Assembly (NCBI GenBank): GCA_047602365.1
Contig: JASGHM010000002.1
Location: 62,001 to 126,000, forward strand
Length of the DNA: 64,000 nt
DNA from: Piscinibacter sp047602365
GTDB lineage: Bacteria > Pseudomonadota > Gammaproteobacteria > Burkholderiales > Burkholderiaceae_C
Direction: 5' to 3'
The notes under the pieces are model-generated. The model saw nothing but the letters and a program-made list of their open reading frames with translations, had not been told where the DNA came from and did no database searches. Shown here piece after piece: positions 47,625 to 56,643 of this stretch; position 1 is the stretch's first letter, and the number at the start of each line of letters is the position of its first letter. A program made the translations under genes and the position numbers.

Positions 47625-49172
47625 TTGAAGGAAAAGATTGCGCTGTTGCGCAATGTCGCGCTGGTCGCGATGGCGAGCTACATCGAGTCGGCAGTGGGCT
47701 TGCTGGCGGGCGTGCTGATCGCGCGCACGCTCGGTCCGACCGACTACGGCCACTACGCCTTCGGCATCTGGATGTGCGGTGCGCTGATCATGGCCGGCAA
47801 CAACGCGCTGCCGACCTCGTCGATCAAGTTCCTCGCCGAAGCCCGCGGTGCCGGGCGCGACGAGGTCGCCTCGGCGCTGGTGCGTCGCTTCCTGCGCCTG
47901 CAGTACATCAGCTCGGGGCTGGTGCTCGGCATCTTCGCCGTGGTGATGGCGATACGACCGGTGGCCGACTGGGCCGAGCACCTGCCGCTTATGCTGGGCA
48001 TCGCGGTGGTCGCGGTGTGGTCGCGGGCCGGCTTCTGGATGCGCGGGGCAATCAGCAAGGGCTACGAGCTGTTCGTGCCCGAGAACGTGTCGCTGGCGGT
48101 GACGGCGATCGCCAACCTGGTGCTGATCGTCACGCTGGCCTGGAAGGGCGCCAGCGTGGCCGAGTTCTTCGCGGTCTACGCAGGCCTGGGCATCCTGTCC
48201 AACCTGCTGGTGCGCTACCTGATCCGCCAGCGCGGCGTCGGCCCGGGCACGGCGCCCATCCCCGACGACGTCGATCGCCGCCTGCGCCGGCACCTGATGC
48301 TCACCGGCATCATGATGCTGCTGGTGGTGGCCACCAACAAGGCGGTCGAGATGTCGCTGCTGAAGATCTACACCACCGCCGAGACGGTGGGGTACTTCGC
48401 GATCGCCGGCGCGCTGACCAAGGGGGCGGTCGAGATCCTCGCCGGCGGCATGGCGGCGGTGCTGCTGCCGGCGATGGCACGGCGCTTCGGCGAGGGCGGC
48501 GCGCAGTCGCTGGGCAAGATGCTGGCCGAGTCCGCGCGGCTGTACTGGTTCGTCGGTATGGCGATCGCGGGCCTCGGGCTGACCGTCTCCGAGGGGCTGG
48601 TGCACCTGCTCTACGGCCAGCGTTACGAGGGCGCCATTCCTGCGCTGATGTGGCACCTGGTCGTTTCGGGGCTGGTGGTCGTCAACGGCGCCGCCGCCGC
48701 GGTGCTGACCGCCAGCGACCGCCAGATGGACCGCATCCGCGTGATCGTGTCGGCACTGATCGTCAACCTGATCGCCGGCTTCACGCTGATCCCGCGCTTC
48801 GGCCTCGATGGGGCGATCGCCAGCTTCGCGATCACGCAGCTGTGCGACAGCCTGCTGTCCTGGTGGTATGCGCGCCGGCGCACCAAGGTGGAGTTGCCCT
48901 ACGGGCCGATGGCGCGGCTGACCGCGGCCGGCCTGATCGCCACCGTGGTTGGCTATCTGGTGGCCGACGAATTGCATGTGAAGCTCGCCTTCATCGGCGG
49001 CGGCGCGACCTTCCTCGGCATCTACCTGCCGCTGACGGTGGTGTTCCGCACCTGGCGGGCGGGCGATTTTGAGGTCATCGCGAGTGTGCTCGAGCGACTG
49101 CCGGGCATCGGCGCAACGCTGTCGCTGCGCATGCTCGCGCTGCGGCGGTTCGCGATCGCAGAGGCGGCCTGA
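47625..49172 (+). CDS. Wzx-like polysaccharide flippase
   Basis: 515 residues with 12–14 predicted membrane helices, of the MATE/MVF/polysaccharide_synt superfamily. It moves the lipid-linked EPS repeat across the inner membrane. The start is a TTG at 47625 with AAGGAG at a 6 bp spacing, and the sequence begins MKEKIALLRNVALVAMASY. The gene has its own upstream gap with a C/G palindrome, so it may start a new transcript running to 53419. Confidence 0.85.
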   Translation: MKEKIALLRNVALVAMASYIESAVGLLAGVLIARTLGPTDYGHYAFGIWMCGALIMAGNNALPTSSIKFLAEARGAGRDEVASALVRRFLRLQYISSGLVLGIFAVVMAIRPVADWAEHLPLMLGIAVVAVWSRAGFWMRGAISKGYELFVPENVSLAVTAIANLVLIVTLAWKGASVAEFFAVYAGLGILSNLLVRYLIRQRGVGPGTAPIPDDVDRRLRRHLMLTGIMMLLVVATNKAVEMSLLKIYTTAETVGYFAIAGALTKGAVEILAGGMAAVLLPAMARRFGEGGAQSLGKMLAESARLYWFVGMAIAGLGLTVSEGLVHLLYGQRYEGAIPALMWHLVVSGLVVVNGAAAAVLTASDRQMDRIRVIVSALIVNLIAGFTLIPRFGLDGAIASFAITQLCDSLLSWWYARRRTKVELPYGPMARLTAAGLIATVVGYLVADELHVKLAFIGGGATFLGIYLPLTVVFRTWRAGDFEVIASVLERLPGIGATLSLRMLALRRFAIAEAA

Positions 49173-49191
49173 GGCCGCTGCGGGGAGAGGC

Positions 49192-50127
49192 ATGGACTGG
49201 CGGATCAAGGGCGTGATTCAGGGGGCGCTGTCGCGCGTTCCCGGGGGAACGGCGGTCAACGACGCGCTGCAGCGCGCCGCCGGCGGCCGGCGCGACGAGG
49301 CGAGGCACATCGACATCAAGTTCCGCGCCGACTGGCTGGTGCAGATGCAGGTGCTGAACGACCTCGGCATGCGCGTGCAGGGGCGCGACCTGCTCGAGAT
49401 CGGCACCGGCTGGCTGCCGGTGTTCCCGCTGTGCTTCGCGCTGGCCGGGGCACGCCGTTGCGCCACCTTCGACCTGAACCGCCACCTGAACCCGGTCGCC
49501 GTGCCCGGTGCCCTGCGCGAACTCGAGCGGCACCTGCCGGCGATCGCGCAGGCCTGCGGCGACGACGAAGCAACCGTGCGCGAGCGCTGGCAGCGGTTGT
49601 CCGCCGCGGGCGACGGCTGGGCGATCCTGAAGGCCGCCGGCGTCGACTACCACGCGCCGGCCGACGCCACGGCGACCGGCCTGCCCGATGCCTCGGTCGC
49701 GCTGGTGTTCTCCAACAGCGTGCTCGAGCATGTCGGCGCCGCGGTGCTCGCGCCGATGATGCGCGAGTCCTGCCGCATCCTGCAGCCGGACGGCCTGTCG
49801 CTGCACAGCGTCAACTGCGGCGACCACTACGCCTACTTCGACCGTTCGATCACGCAGATCCACTACCTGCGCTTCAGCGAGCGCGAGTGGCGCAAGTGGA
49901 ACAACGACCTGCTGTACCAGAACCGGCTGCGCCCGGTCGATTTCGTCGAGGCGGCCCGCGACGCCGGGATGGACGTACTGCTCGACATGCACGTGCCGCG
50001 CGCGGAACTGCTGGCGAACTTCGCGCAGATCCCGATCGCGCCCGAGTTCCGCCACTACCCGCCCGAGCAGCTGTGCTGCACCTCGGTGACCTTCGCCGCG
50101 CGGCCGTCGGCGCCGCGCGGAGGCTAG
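49192..50127 (+). CDS. SAM-dependent methyltransferase-like protein
   Basis: 311 residues. Motif I is LLEIGTGWLPVFPL, the acidic end of strand 2 is FDLNRHLN, and a later SVLEHVGAAVLAPMMRE block fits class I methyltransferases. The N-terminal 65 residues are family-atypical. GGGGAGAGG lies just before the ATG at 49192. Likely acts on an EPS sugar or precursor; 4 bp before the next gene. Confidence 0.72.
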   Translation: MDWRIKGVIQGALSRVPGGTAVNDALQRAAGGRRDEARHIDIKFRADWLVQMQVLNDLGMRVQGRDLLEIGTGWLPVFPLCFALAGARRCATFDLNRHLNPVAVPGALRELERHLPAIAQACGDDEATVRERWQRLSAAGDGWAILKAAGVDYHAPADATATGLPDASVALVFSNSVLEHVGAAVLAPMMRESCRILQPDGLSLHSVNCGDHYAYFDRSITQIHYLRFSEREWRKWNNDLLYQNRLRPVDFVEAARDAGMDVLLDMHVPRAELLANFAQIPIAPEFRHYPPEQLCCTSVTFAARPSAPRGG

Positions 50128-50131
50128 CGCC

Positions 50132-51331
50132 GTGACCGCCTCGGGCAACGAACTGGGCGAAGACGGCGTCGGCGTCGTCTACTTCGGCAACGACTGGTAC
50201 GCGGAGAACCGCACCAGCAGCCACCACATCGCGCAGCGGCTGGCCGGGCGCACGCGCCTGCTCTACGTCGATTCGCCGGGTATGCGCGCGCCCAGCGCTA
50301 GCGGGCGCGACATGAAGCGGCTGTGGCGCAAGCTGCGCCAGACCTTCCGCCGTGCCCAGCACGTCGAGCCGGGGCTGTGGCACTGCACCGTGCCGCAGCT
50401 GCCGTGGCGGCGTCTGCCCGGCGTCGGCGCGCTGAACCGCTGGTTCGGGGCCTGGGCGGTGCGCCGTGCGATGCGCGACGCCGGCATCCGTCGCGCCGTG
50501 CTGTGGTTCGTCGTTCCGCACCCGGCCTTCATGCTCGACCTGCTGCCGCGCGAGCTGGCGGTCTACTACTGCATCGACGACTACGCCGCCCACCCCGGCG
50601 TCGACGTCGCGCTGATCCAGGCCTGCGACGAGCGCCTGACGCGCGACGCCGAACTGCTGTTCGTCGCGCCGCCGGCGCTGCTGCCGGCCAAGCAGGCGGT
50701 CCATCCCGGCGCGCGCTTCTCGCCGCATGGCGTCGACGTCGCGCTGTTCGCCCGCGCCCAGGACGAGGCGACGCCGGTGCCGGCCGCTGCCGCCGCGCTG
50801 AAGCGTCCGGTGATCGGCTATTTCGGGCTGATCGCGGCCTGGACCGACATCGAGCTGATCGCCTGGCTGGCCGCGCAACGGCCGCAGTGGACCTTCCTGC
50901 TGGTCGGCCATGCCAAGGTCGATGTCGATGCCCTGGCCCGCTGCAGCAACATCGTGATGGTCGGCGCCCAGCCCTACGCGAGCCTGCCGGGCTGGGCCAA
51001 GGCCTTCGACGTGGCGATCATTCCGTACCGGCTGAACCAGCAGGTGCTCAACTCGAACCCGCTGAAGCTGCGCGAGTACCTCGCCACTGGCAAGCCGGTG
51101 GTGTCGGTGGCGACGCCGGAGATCGATCGCTTCGCGGAGGTCGTTCGCGTCGCAAATGGGCGAGATGCCTTTCTGGCGGCTGTCGAGGCCTCGCTGGCCG
51201 ACGACGCACCGGCGATGCGCCAGCGGCGCATGGACGCCGTGCGCGACATGAGCTGGGATCACCGTGTCGACGAAACGCTCGCCGTCGTCGGCGCCGCGCT
51301 GCGCGAGCGTGCAAAGGCGCACGAACGATGA
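50132..51331 (+). CDS. Glycosyltransferase (GT4/TuaH-like)
   Basis: 399 residues, GTG start. A GT-B enzyme of the type with N-terminal VVYFGNDWYAENRTSSHHIA and C-terminal donor half starting RPVIGYFGLIAAWTDIELI; the NSNPLKLREYLATGKPVVS segment takes the EX7E position. Similar to glycosyltransferases of teichuronic/capsule loci. No membrane helices. Donor unknown. Confidence 0.8.
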   Translation: MTASGNELGEDGVGVVYFGNDWYAENRTSSHHIAQRLAGRTRLLYVDSPGMRAPSASGRDMKRLWRKLRQTFRRAQHVEPGLWHCTVPQLPWRRLPGVGALNRWFGAWAVRRAMRDAGIRRAVLWFVVPHPAFMLDLLPRELAVYYCIDDYAAHPGVDVALIQACDERLTRDAELLFVAPPALLPAKQAVHPGARFSPHGVDVALFARAQDEATPVPAAAAALKRPVIGYFGLIAAWTDIELIAWLAAQRPQWTFLLVGHAKVDVDALARCSNIVMVGAQPYASLPGWAKAFDVAIIPYRLNQQVLNSNPLKLREYLATGKPVVSVATPEIDRFAEVVRVANGRDAFLAAVEASLADDAPAMRQRRMDAVRDMSWDHRVDETLAVVGAALRERAKAHER

Positions 51332-51476
51332 AGACAGTGGCCGGATTGCCCGTGCATGAGGGATCGCTGCACCGCAGCGTGACTGCGATACTCGTTGCTC
51401 TCCTGCACACCTGTCACGCAGCCAAGCGATGCTTCAACCCACGGGCGTTCCGCCCTCGTCCCTCATAGTCTCTCCA

Positions 51477-52091
51477 ATGCACTGGATCTGGTCCGTCGCT
51501 GCTGTACTGACGCTGTTCACCGTGCGCACGCGCATGTCACGCGGCGGGCACGAGATCTACCTGTCGTTCGATGACGGTCCCGACCCCGTGCACACGCCGC
51601 CGCTGCTCGACCTGATGAAGGCGTACGGCGTGAAGGCCACCTTCTTCCTGATCGGCGACCAGGTGGAGCGCCACCCCGAGCTGGTGCAGCGCATCGTCGA
51701 CGAGGGCCATGCGATCGGCAACCATTCGATGACGCACCCGCGCATGCCCAGGCTGTCGGCGCGCGCGCAGCTGGCCGACATCGCCGCCGCCGACGGCGTG
51801 CTGCGCCGCTTCAACGGCCGCCCGCGCCAGCTGTTCAGGCCGCCGAACGGGCGCGCCACGCTGGCCACCATCTTCAACAGCCTGCTGCGCCGCCGCCCGC
51901 TGGTGCTGTGGTCGGTCGACAGCAAGGACTACGAACTCGACGCCGACCAGGTCGTCGCCCGCCTGGAGCAGATCCGCCTGCGCGGCGGCGACATCCTGCT
52001 GTTCCACGACGACGGTGCGGTGGCCGTGGCGGCGCTTTCGCGCCTGCTGCCGCAGTGGTTGAACTCCGGGCTGCGCTTCGCGACGCTGTGA
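51477..52091 (+). CDS. Polysaccharide deacetylase (NodB homology), short form
   Basis: 204 residues from the ATG at 51477; an upstream in-frame ATG at 51429 would add 16 residues. A short hydrophobic start (HWIWSVAAVLTLFTV) may be a signal anchor. Motif 1 is YLSFDDGPDP, motif 2 GNHSMTHPRM, motif 3 FRPPNGR, motif 5 LLFHD: a complete catalytic set of chitin/peptidoglycan-type deacetylases. Third NodB-type gene of the locus. It could deacetylate the polymer in the periplasm before export. Confidence 0.85.
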   Translation: MHWIWSVAAVLTLFTVRTRMSRGGHEIYLSFDDGPDPVHTPPLLDLMKAYGVKATFFLIGDQVERHPELVQRIVDEGHAIGNHSMTHPRMPRLSARAQLADIAAADGVLRRFNGRPRQLFRPPNGRATLATIFNSLLRRRPLVLWSVDSKDYELDADQVVARLEQIRLRGGDILLFHDDGAVAVAALSRLLPQWLNSGLRFATL

Positions 52092-52135
52092 CGGCGCGCT
52101 GACCCGCCGCGCACCCGGGCCCCGCGGCCGACGCT

Positions 52136-53419
52136 ATGTTCAATCCGACCCAGCCGTACTTCTACCTGCTGGCGTACCTGACCATCCTGTACATCCGCCC
52201 GCACGAGTTCGTGCCGGCGTTCATGGGCTGGCCGGTGCTGCCGATCCTGCTGCTCTCGGCCTTCCTGTTCTGGCTGATCCGCCAGAAGAAGCGCTTCGAG
52301 GCGCCGCAGTTCTGGCTGGTCCCGGTGCTGATGGTGATGATGTCGCTGTCGGTCATCTTCACCGGCTGGCTGATGGGCGGCGTCAACGTGCTGTCGGACT
52401 TCGCGCCGGTGGTGATGCTGTTCTACATGGTCGCCACCTCGACCGACTCGCTGCAGCGCATGCGGCAGATCTTCCTCGTGCTCGCCACCTGCATCACGGT
52501 GATCGCGTGGCACGGCATCGACCAGTCGATCAAGGGCATCGGCTGGACCGGCGCCGAGCTGAGCCAGGGAACGCGAATCACCTACCTCGGCTTCCTCAAC
52601 GATCCGAACGACCTGGCGATGGCGCTGGTGATGGTGCTGCCGATGATCCTGCACCTGGCGCGGCACCTGCGATTCCTGTTCCGCCTGGCTTCGTTCGCCG
52701 CGGCCGGCGCGGTCGCCTACGCGGTCTACCTGACCAACTCGCGCGGCAGCGTTCTGGCGATGGGGGCGATGCTGTTCCTCTACGGCATCCTGCGTTACGG
52801 CGTGCTCAAGAGCGTCATCGTGCTGCCGATCCTGTTCGCGCCGCTGATCGCGCTCGGGCCCAGCCGCATGGCCGACATGTCCGCCGACGAGGACTCCGCC
52901 GAAGGCCGCATCGAGGCCTGGTACGAAGGCGTGCAACTGCTGATCATGCGGCCGCTGTTCGGCGTCGGCAAAGGCCTGTTCGCCGACCACCACGGCCTGA
53001 CCGCGCACAACTCCTTCGTGCTCGCGTTCGCCGAGCTGGGCATGATCGGCTACTTCTTCTGGCTGTCCAACATCATCATCTCGTGGCTGATGCTGCAGCG
53101 CCTGGTGCTGACGCCGCCGGCGGCGGACGCCAGCGCCGAGCAGGCCGCCCAGTGGGAGCTGATCCGCGAGAACGCGCGCACGCTGTGGTACGGCTACGTC
53201 GGCGGGCTGGTCTCGGCCTTCTTCCTCAGCCGCAGCTACGTCGTCATCCTTTACCTGCACATCGCGCTGATCGTCGCGGTGTACCAGATGGCCCGCGTGC
53301 AGCGGCCCGACTTCGCCGCGATCACCTGGTCGCAGCGCAAGGGCAAGCTGCTGATGATGTGCATCGGCAGCGTGGTCGGCATGTGGCTGCTGACGCGTGT
53401 GCTGCTGGCGTTCACCTGA
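52136..53419 (+). CDS. O-antigen ligase/Wzy-like polymerase
   Basis: 427 residues, 10–12 predicted membrane helices with a periplasmic loop holding NDPNDLA and an HNSFVLAFAELGMIGYF block, typical of the Wzy_C/O-antigen ligase family. It joins lipid-linked repeats into polymer in the periplasm, together with the flippase at 47625 and the chain-length protein at 10901. In exosortase-A loci a related protein may be the O-glycosylation ligase, but no acceptor PEP-CTERM protein is seen here, so polymerase is the simpler reading. Confidence 0.85.
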   Translation: MFNPTQPYFYLLAYLTILYIRPHEFVPAFMGWPVLPILLLSAFLFWLIRQKKRFEAPQFWLVPVLMVMMSLSVIFTGWLMGGVNVLSDFAPVVMLFYMVATSTDSLQRMRQIFLVLATCITVIAWHGIDQSIKGIGWTGAELSQGTRITYLGFLNDPNDLAMALVMVLPMILHLARHLRFLFRLASFAAAGAVAYAVYLTNSRGSVLAMGAMLFLYGILRYGVLKSVIVLPILFAPLIALGPSRMADMSADEDSAEGRIEAWYEGVQLLIMRPLFGVGKGLFADHHGLTAHNSFVLAFAELGMIGYFFWLSNIIISWLMLQRLVLTPPAADASAEQAAQWELIRENARTLWYGYVGGLVSAFFLSRSYVVILYLHIALIVAVYQMARVQRPDFAAITWSQRKGKLLMMCIGSVVGMWLLTRVLLAFT

Positions 53420-53640
53420 GTCTGCTCCTGGCCGCTGGGCGGGCGCGCCGCCGGCGGCGTGCCAGTGACATTTGCCCGCATCCGTGGCGGCGCGAGGCCC
53501 GAACTGGGGGGAGTTCACGCCCGGGTCGGGTGATAGCATGCCCTCGCCGACGGAGGGTCGGCATCAATCGTTCCGCCATGCCGCGCCCGCTGTGCGAAGT
53601 GCACCCGGGCGCCGGTGCCAAGGCGGGCTGCGCGACGTCG

Positions 53641-54687
53641 ATGGCCATCTCGTACCACATTCAGGAAGCCGACTTGTCCGTCTCGGCCGGCGCCATCCGT
53701 GAGCTCTGGGTTGCCAACCTCGTCGGCCACGACGAGCGCAGCGCCGGCGCAAAGCTGCGCCTGGGCTACGCGGAGAACCCGGCGGGTCTCGGCAGCGCGC
53801 TGTTGCTCTATCCGGAAGGCGACGCCGAGCCGAAGGGTGTGCAGGGGCTGCATCCGCGTGCGTTCTGCTTCGGCACGCGGCGCCTGCGCGCGGTCGGCCT
53901 GGCCGACTACGCCGTCGATGCCGCACATCGTTCGCTCGGCCCGGCGCTGATGCTGATGCGCCAGGGTACGCAACTGGGGCGCGAGCGCTTCGATCTCGTC
54001 TACGGGCTGCCGAATCAGAAGGCGGCCGCGGTGCTGGCACGCGCCGGGCTCAAGCGCCTCGGCTTCGTGCAGCGTTATGCCAAGCCGCTGCGCACGCGCG
54101 CGCAGCTCGGGCGGCGCCTGCCGGCGGCGCTGGCCGGCGCAGCGGCACCGTTCGTCGATGCCGCGCTGCGCCTGCGCGACGAGTTCCGCGCCGTCGCCCA
54201 GCGACCGGCGCTGCGCTGCCGCACGGTGGCGTGGAGCGAAGCCGAAGTCGATTCCTTGTGGGCGCAGCGGCCGCAGGCGCTGCTGCTGTCGGAGCGCAGC
54301 CTCGCGATGCTGCGCTGGCGCTTCGGCGGCGCCGAGCGTGGCGAGTGGCGGCTCAGCCTCGCGCACGACCGCGCCGGTGCCCTGCGCGGCTACGTCGTCT
54401 GGCGCATGAAGACCGGCTTCGCCGAGATCGGCGACTTCTTCAGTGCCGACCCGGCAGCGCTGACGGCACCGTTGATGCTGGCCTTCACGCGCGAGGCCCG
54501 CCGTGCCGGTGCCACCAGCATCTCGGTGAGCTTCTTCGGTGCCGCCGCGGTGGCCCGCGAGTTGCAGCGCAGCGGCATGAAGGCGCGGCCCCAGCAGGCG
54601 CCGCTGTTCAAGCTGCCCGGCGACGACGCAGCGCTCGACGAGCCCGAGCGCTGGTACGTCACCAGTTTCGACAACGACGCGGACTGA
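53641..54687 (+). CDS. GNAT-like acyltransferase
   Basis: 348 residues. The N-terminal half has GNAT-like features: an activity-start block near IRELWVANLVGHDERS, strand alternation to RRLRAVGLADYAVDAAHRSLGPALMLM (the pantetheine-loop position) and YGLPNQKAAAVLARAGLKRLG. It probably transfers an acyl or aminoacyl group. The start at 53641 is preferred for its family-like N-terminus; an in-frame ATG at 53578 has a better-placed purine run (GGAGGG) but too far upstream. 220 bp before it holds no other gene. It begins the amidotransferase–ligase–ACP–NadE run. Confidence 0.65.
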   Translation: MAISYHIQEADLSVSAGAIRELWVANLVGHDERSAGAKLRLGYAENPAGLGSALLLYPEGDAEPKGVQGLHPRAFCFGTRRLRAVGLADYAVDAAHRSLGPALMLMRQGTQLGRERFDLVYGLPNQKAAAVLARAGLKRLGFVQRYAKPLRTRAQLGRRLPAALAGAAAPFVDAALRLRDEFRAVAQRPALRCRTVAWSEAEVDSLWAQRPQALLLSERSLAMLRWRFGGAERGEWRLSLAHDRAGALRGYVVWRMKTGFAEIGDFFSADPAALTAPLMLAFTREARRAGATSISVSFFGAAAVARELQRSGMKARPQQAPLFKLPGDDAALDEPERWYVTSFDNDAD

Positions 54688-54691
54688 TCCC

Positions 54692-56638
54692 ATGTGCGGC
54701 ATTGCAGGCCTGTTCAGCTTCGGCAACGCGGCGTCGCCCGGCAAGGGCGAGCTGGAGGCGATGATCGCCGCGGTCCACCATCGCGGGCCGGACGGCAGCT
54801 CGACCTTCATCGACGGACCGGTCGGCCTGGCCCACGCGCGGCTGTCGATCATCGACCTGGCCACCGGCTGGCAGCCCATCGCCAACGAGGACGAGAGCGT
54901 CTGGGTGGTCTTCAACGGCGAGATCTTCAACTACGTCGAGCTGCGCGCCGCACTGGAGCGGCGCGGCCACCGCTTCCGCACCCAGTCGGACACCGAGGTC
55001 ATCGTCCACCTCTACGAAGACCTGGGCGATGACTTCGTCGACGAGCTGAACGGCCAGTTCGCGATCGCGCTGTGGGACAAGCGCCGCCAGCGGCTGGTGA
55101 TCGCGCGCGACCGCACCGGCATCCGCCCGGTGTTCTACACGCGCGTCGGCGGCCGGCTCGCGTTCGCCTCCGAGGTCAAGTCGCTGTTCACGCTGCCCGG
55201 GGTGACCCGCCGTCTCGACCTGCAGGGCCTGGCCTCGACCTTCAGCTACTGGTCGGCGCTGCCGCCGGGCACGGTGTTCGAGGGCGTCGAATGCCTGCCG
55301 CCGGGACATCGCATGGTGGTCGATGCGAGCGGCGTGCGCAGCGAGTGCTACTGGGACTGGTCGTTCCCCGAGGTGATTCCCGAGGTGCGCAGCGAAGAGG
55401 AATGCGCGGAGGAACTGCGTGCGCTGCTGATCGACGCGGTGCGCCTGCAGCTGCGTGCCGACGTGCCGGTCGGCGCCTACCTGAGCGGCGGGCTCGACTC
55501 GTCGATCATCACGACGATCATCAAGAACCACACCGACACGCCGCTGCGCACTTTCTCGCTGACCTTCGAGAACCCGGAGTTCGACGAGAGCGCGCACCAG
55601 AACGAGCTGGTGCGCCACCTCGGCACCGAACACTCGGCGCAGATGTGCCGGCGTGGCGACATCGGCGCGGCCTTCCCGCGCGCCGTCTGGCACGCCGAGG
55701 CGGCACTGGTGCGCACCGCGCCGACACCGATGATGCTGCTGGCCGGCAGCGTGCGCGCCGCCGGCTACAAGGTGGTGTTGACCGGCGAGGGCGCCGACGA
55801 GGTGTTCGCCGGCTACGACCTGTTCAAGGAAGCGAAGGTGCGGCGCTTCCTTGCCCGCCAGCCGGAGTCGAAGTGGCGCGGCCGCATCCTCGAGCGCCTC
55901 TATCCATACCTGCAGCATTCGCCGGCCGCCGGCCGCGCCTTCACGCAGCGCTTCTTCAGCGAGGGCCTGGATCAGATCGCCGAGCCCTGGTTCGCGCACA
56001 TCCCGCGCATGACGACGGCTCGCCGTGCATTGCAGTTCCTGCGCCCCGAGCTGCACGAGCGTGCAATGGCCTGGGACCCGAAGGCGGCGCTGCGCGCGAC
56101 GCTGCCGGCCGGCATCGACCGCTGGGTGCCGCAGGGCCGCGACCAGTACGTCGAGGCGCACACGCTGATGTCGGGCTACCTGCTGTCCTCGCAGGGCGAC
56201 CGCATGGGCATGGCGGCGTCGATCGAGGCGCGCTTTCCCTTCCTCGACCACCGCGTGATCGAGTTCGCCAACCGCCTGCCGCCGCAGTACAAGCTGCGTG
56301 GGCTGACCGAGAAGTACATCCTGAAGAAGGCGATGGCCGCCGAGCTGCCGCCGTCGATCACGAAGCGCAGCAAGCAGCCCTACCGCTCGCCGGACAGCTC
56401 GAGCTTCTTCGTCGACGGCAAGCCGCTGGACTACGTGGCCGAGCTGCTGAGCGCGAAGCGTGTCGACGAGGCCGGCCTGTTCGATCCGGTGGCGGTCGGC
56501 AAGCTGGTGGAGAAATGCCGCACCGGCAAGGCGCTGGGCTTCGGCGACAACATCGCCTTCGTCGGCGTGCTCTCGGCGATGCTGCTGCACGCGCAGTTCG
56601 TCGCGCCGGCCGGTGGGCCGCAGGCGCTCTCGGTCTGA
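54692..56638 (+). CDS. Asparagine-synthase-type glutamine amidotransferase
   Basis: 648 residues. Cys2 (MCGIAGLFS) is the glutamine-hydrolysing nucleophile of the class II domain. The synthetase domain has the ATP pyrophosphatase loop SGGLDSS near residues 264–270 and a GEGADEVFAGYD block. Similar enzymes occur in exosortase-A EPS loci and are thought to amidate sugar carboxylates or an acyl carrier-bound acid rather than make free asparagine. Its partners here are an acyl ligase and an ACP immediately downstream; a 5 bp gap separates it from the ligase. Confidence 0.85.
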   Translation: MCGIAGLFSFGNAASPGKGELEAMIAAVHHRGPDGSSTFIDGPVGLAHARLSIIDLATGWQPIANEDESVWVVFNGEIFNYVELRAALERRGHRFRTQSDTEVIVHLYEDLGDDFVDELNGQFAIALWDKRRQRLVIARDRTGIRPVFYTRVGGRLAFASEVKSLFTLPGVTRRLDLQGLASTFSYWSALPPGTVFEGVECLPPGHRMVVDASGVRSECYWDWSFPEVIPEVRSEEECAEELRALLIDAVRLQLRADVPVGAYLSGGLDSSIITTIIKNHTDTPLRTFSLTFENPEFDESAHQNELVRHLGTEHSAQMCRRGDIGAAFPRAVWHAEAALVRTAPTPMMLLAGSVRAAGYKVVLTGEGADEVFAGYDLFKEAKVRRFLARQPESKWRGRILERLYPYLQHSPAAGRAFTQRFFSEGLDQIAEPWFAHIPRMTTARRALQFLRPELHERAMAWDPKAALRATLPAGIDRWVPQGRDQYVEAHTLMSGYLLSSQGDRMGMAASIEARFPFLDHRVIEFANRLPPQYKLRGLTEKYILKKAMAAELPPSITKRSKQPYRSPDSSSFFVDGKPLDYVAELLSAKRVDEAGLFDPVAVGKLVEKCRTGKALGFGDNIAFVGVLSAMLLHAQFVAPAGGPQALSV

Positions 56639-56643
56639 GCTGC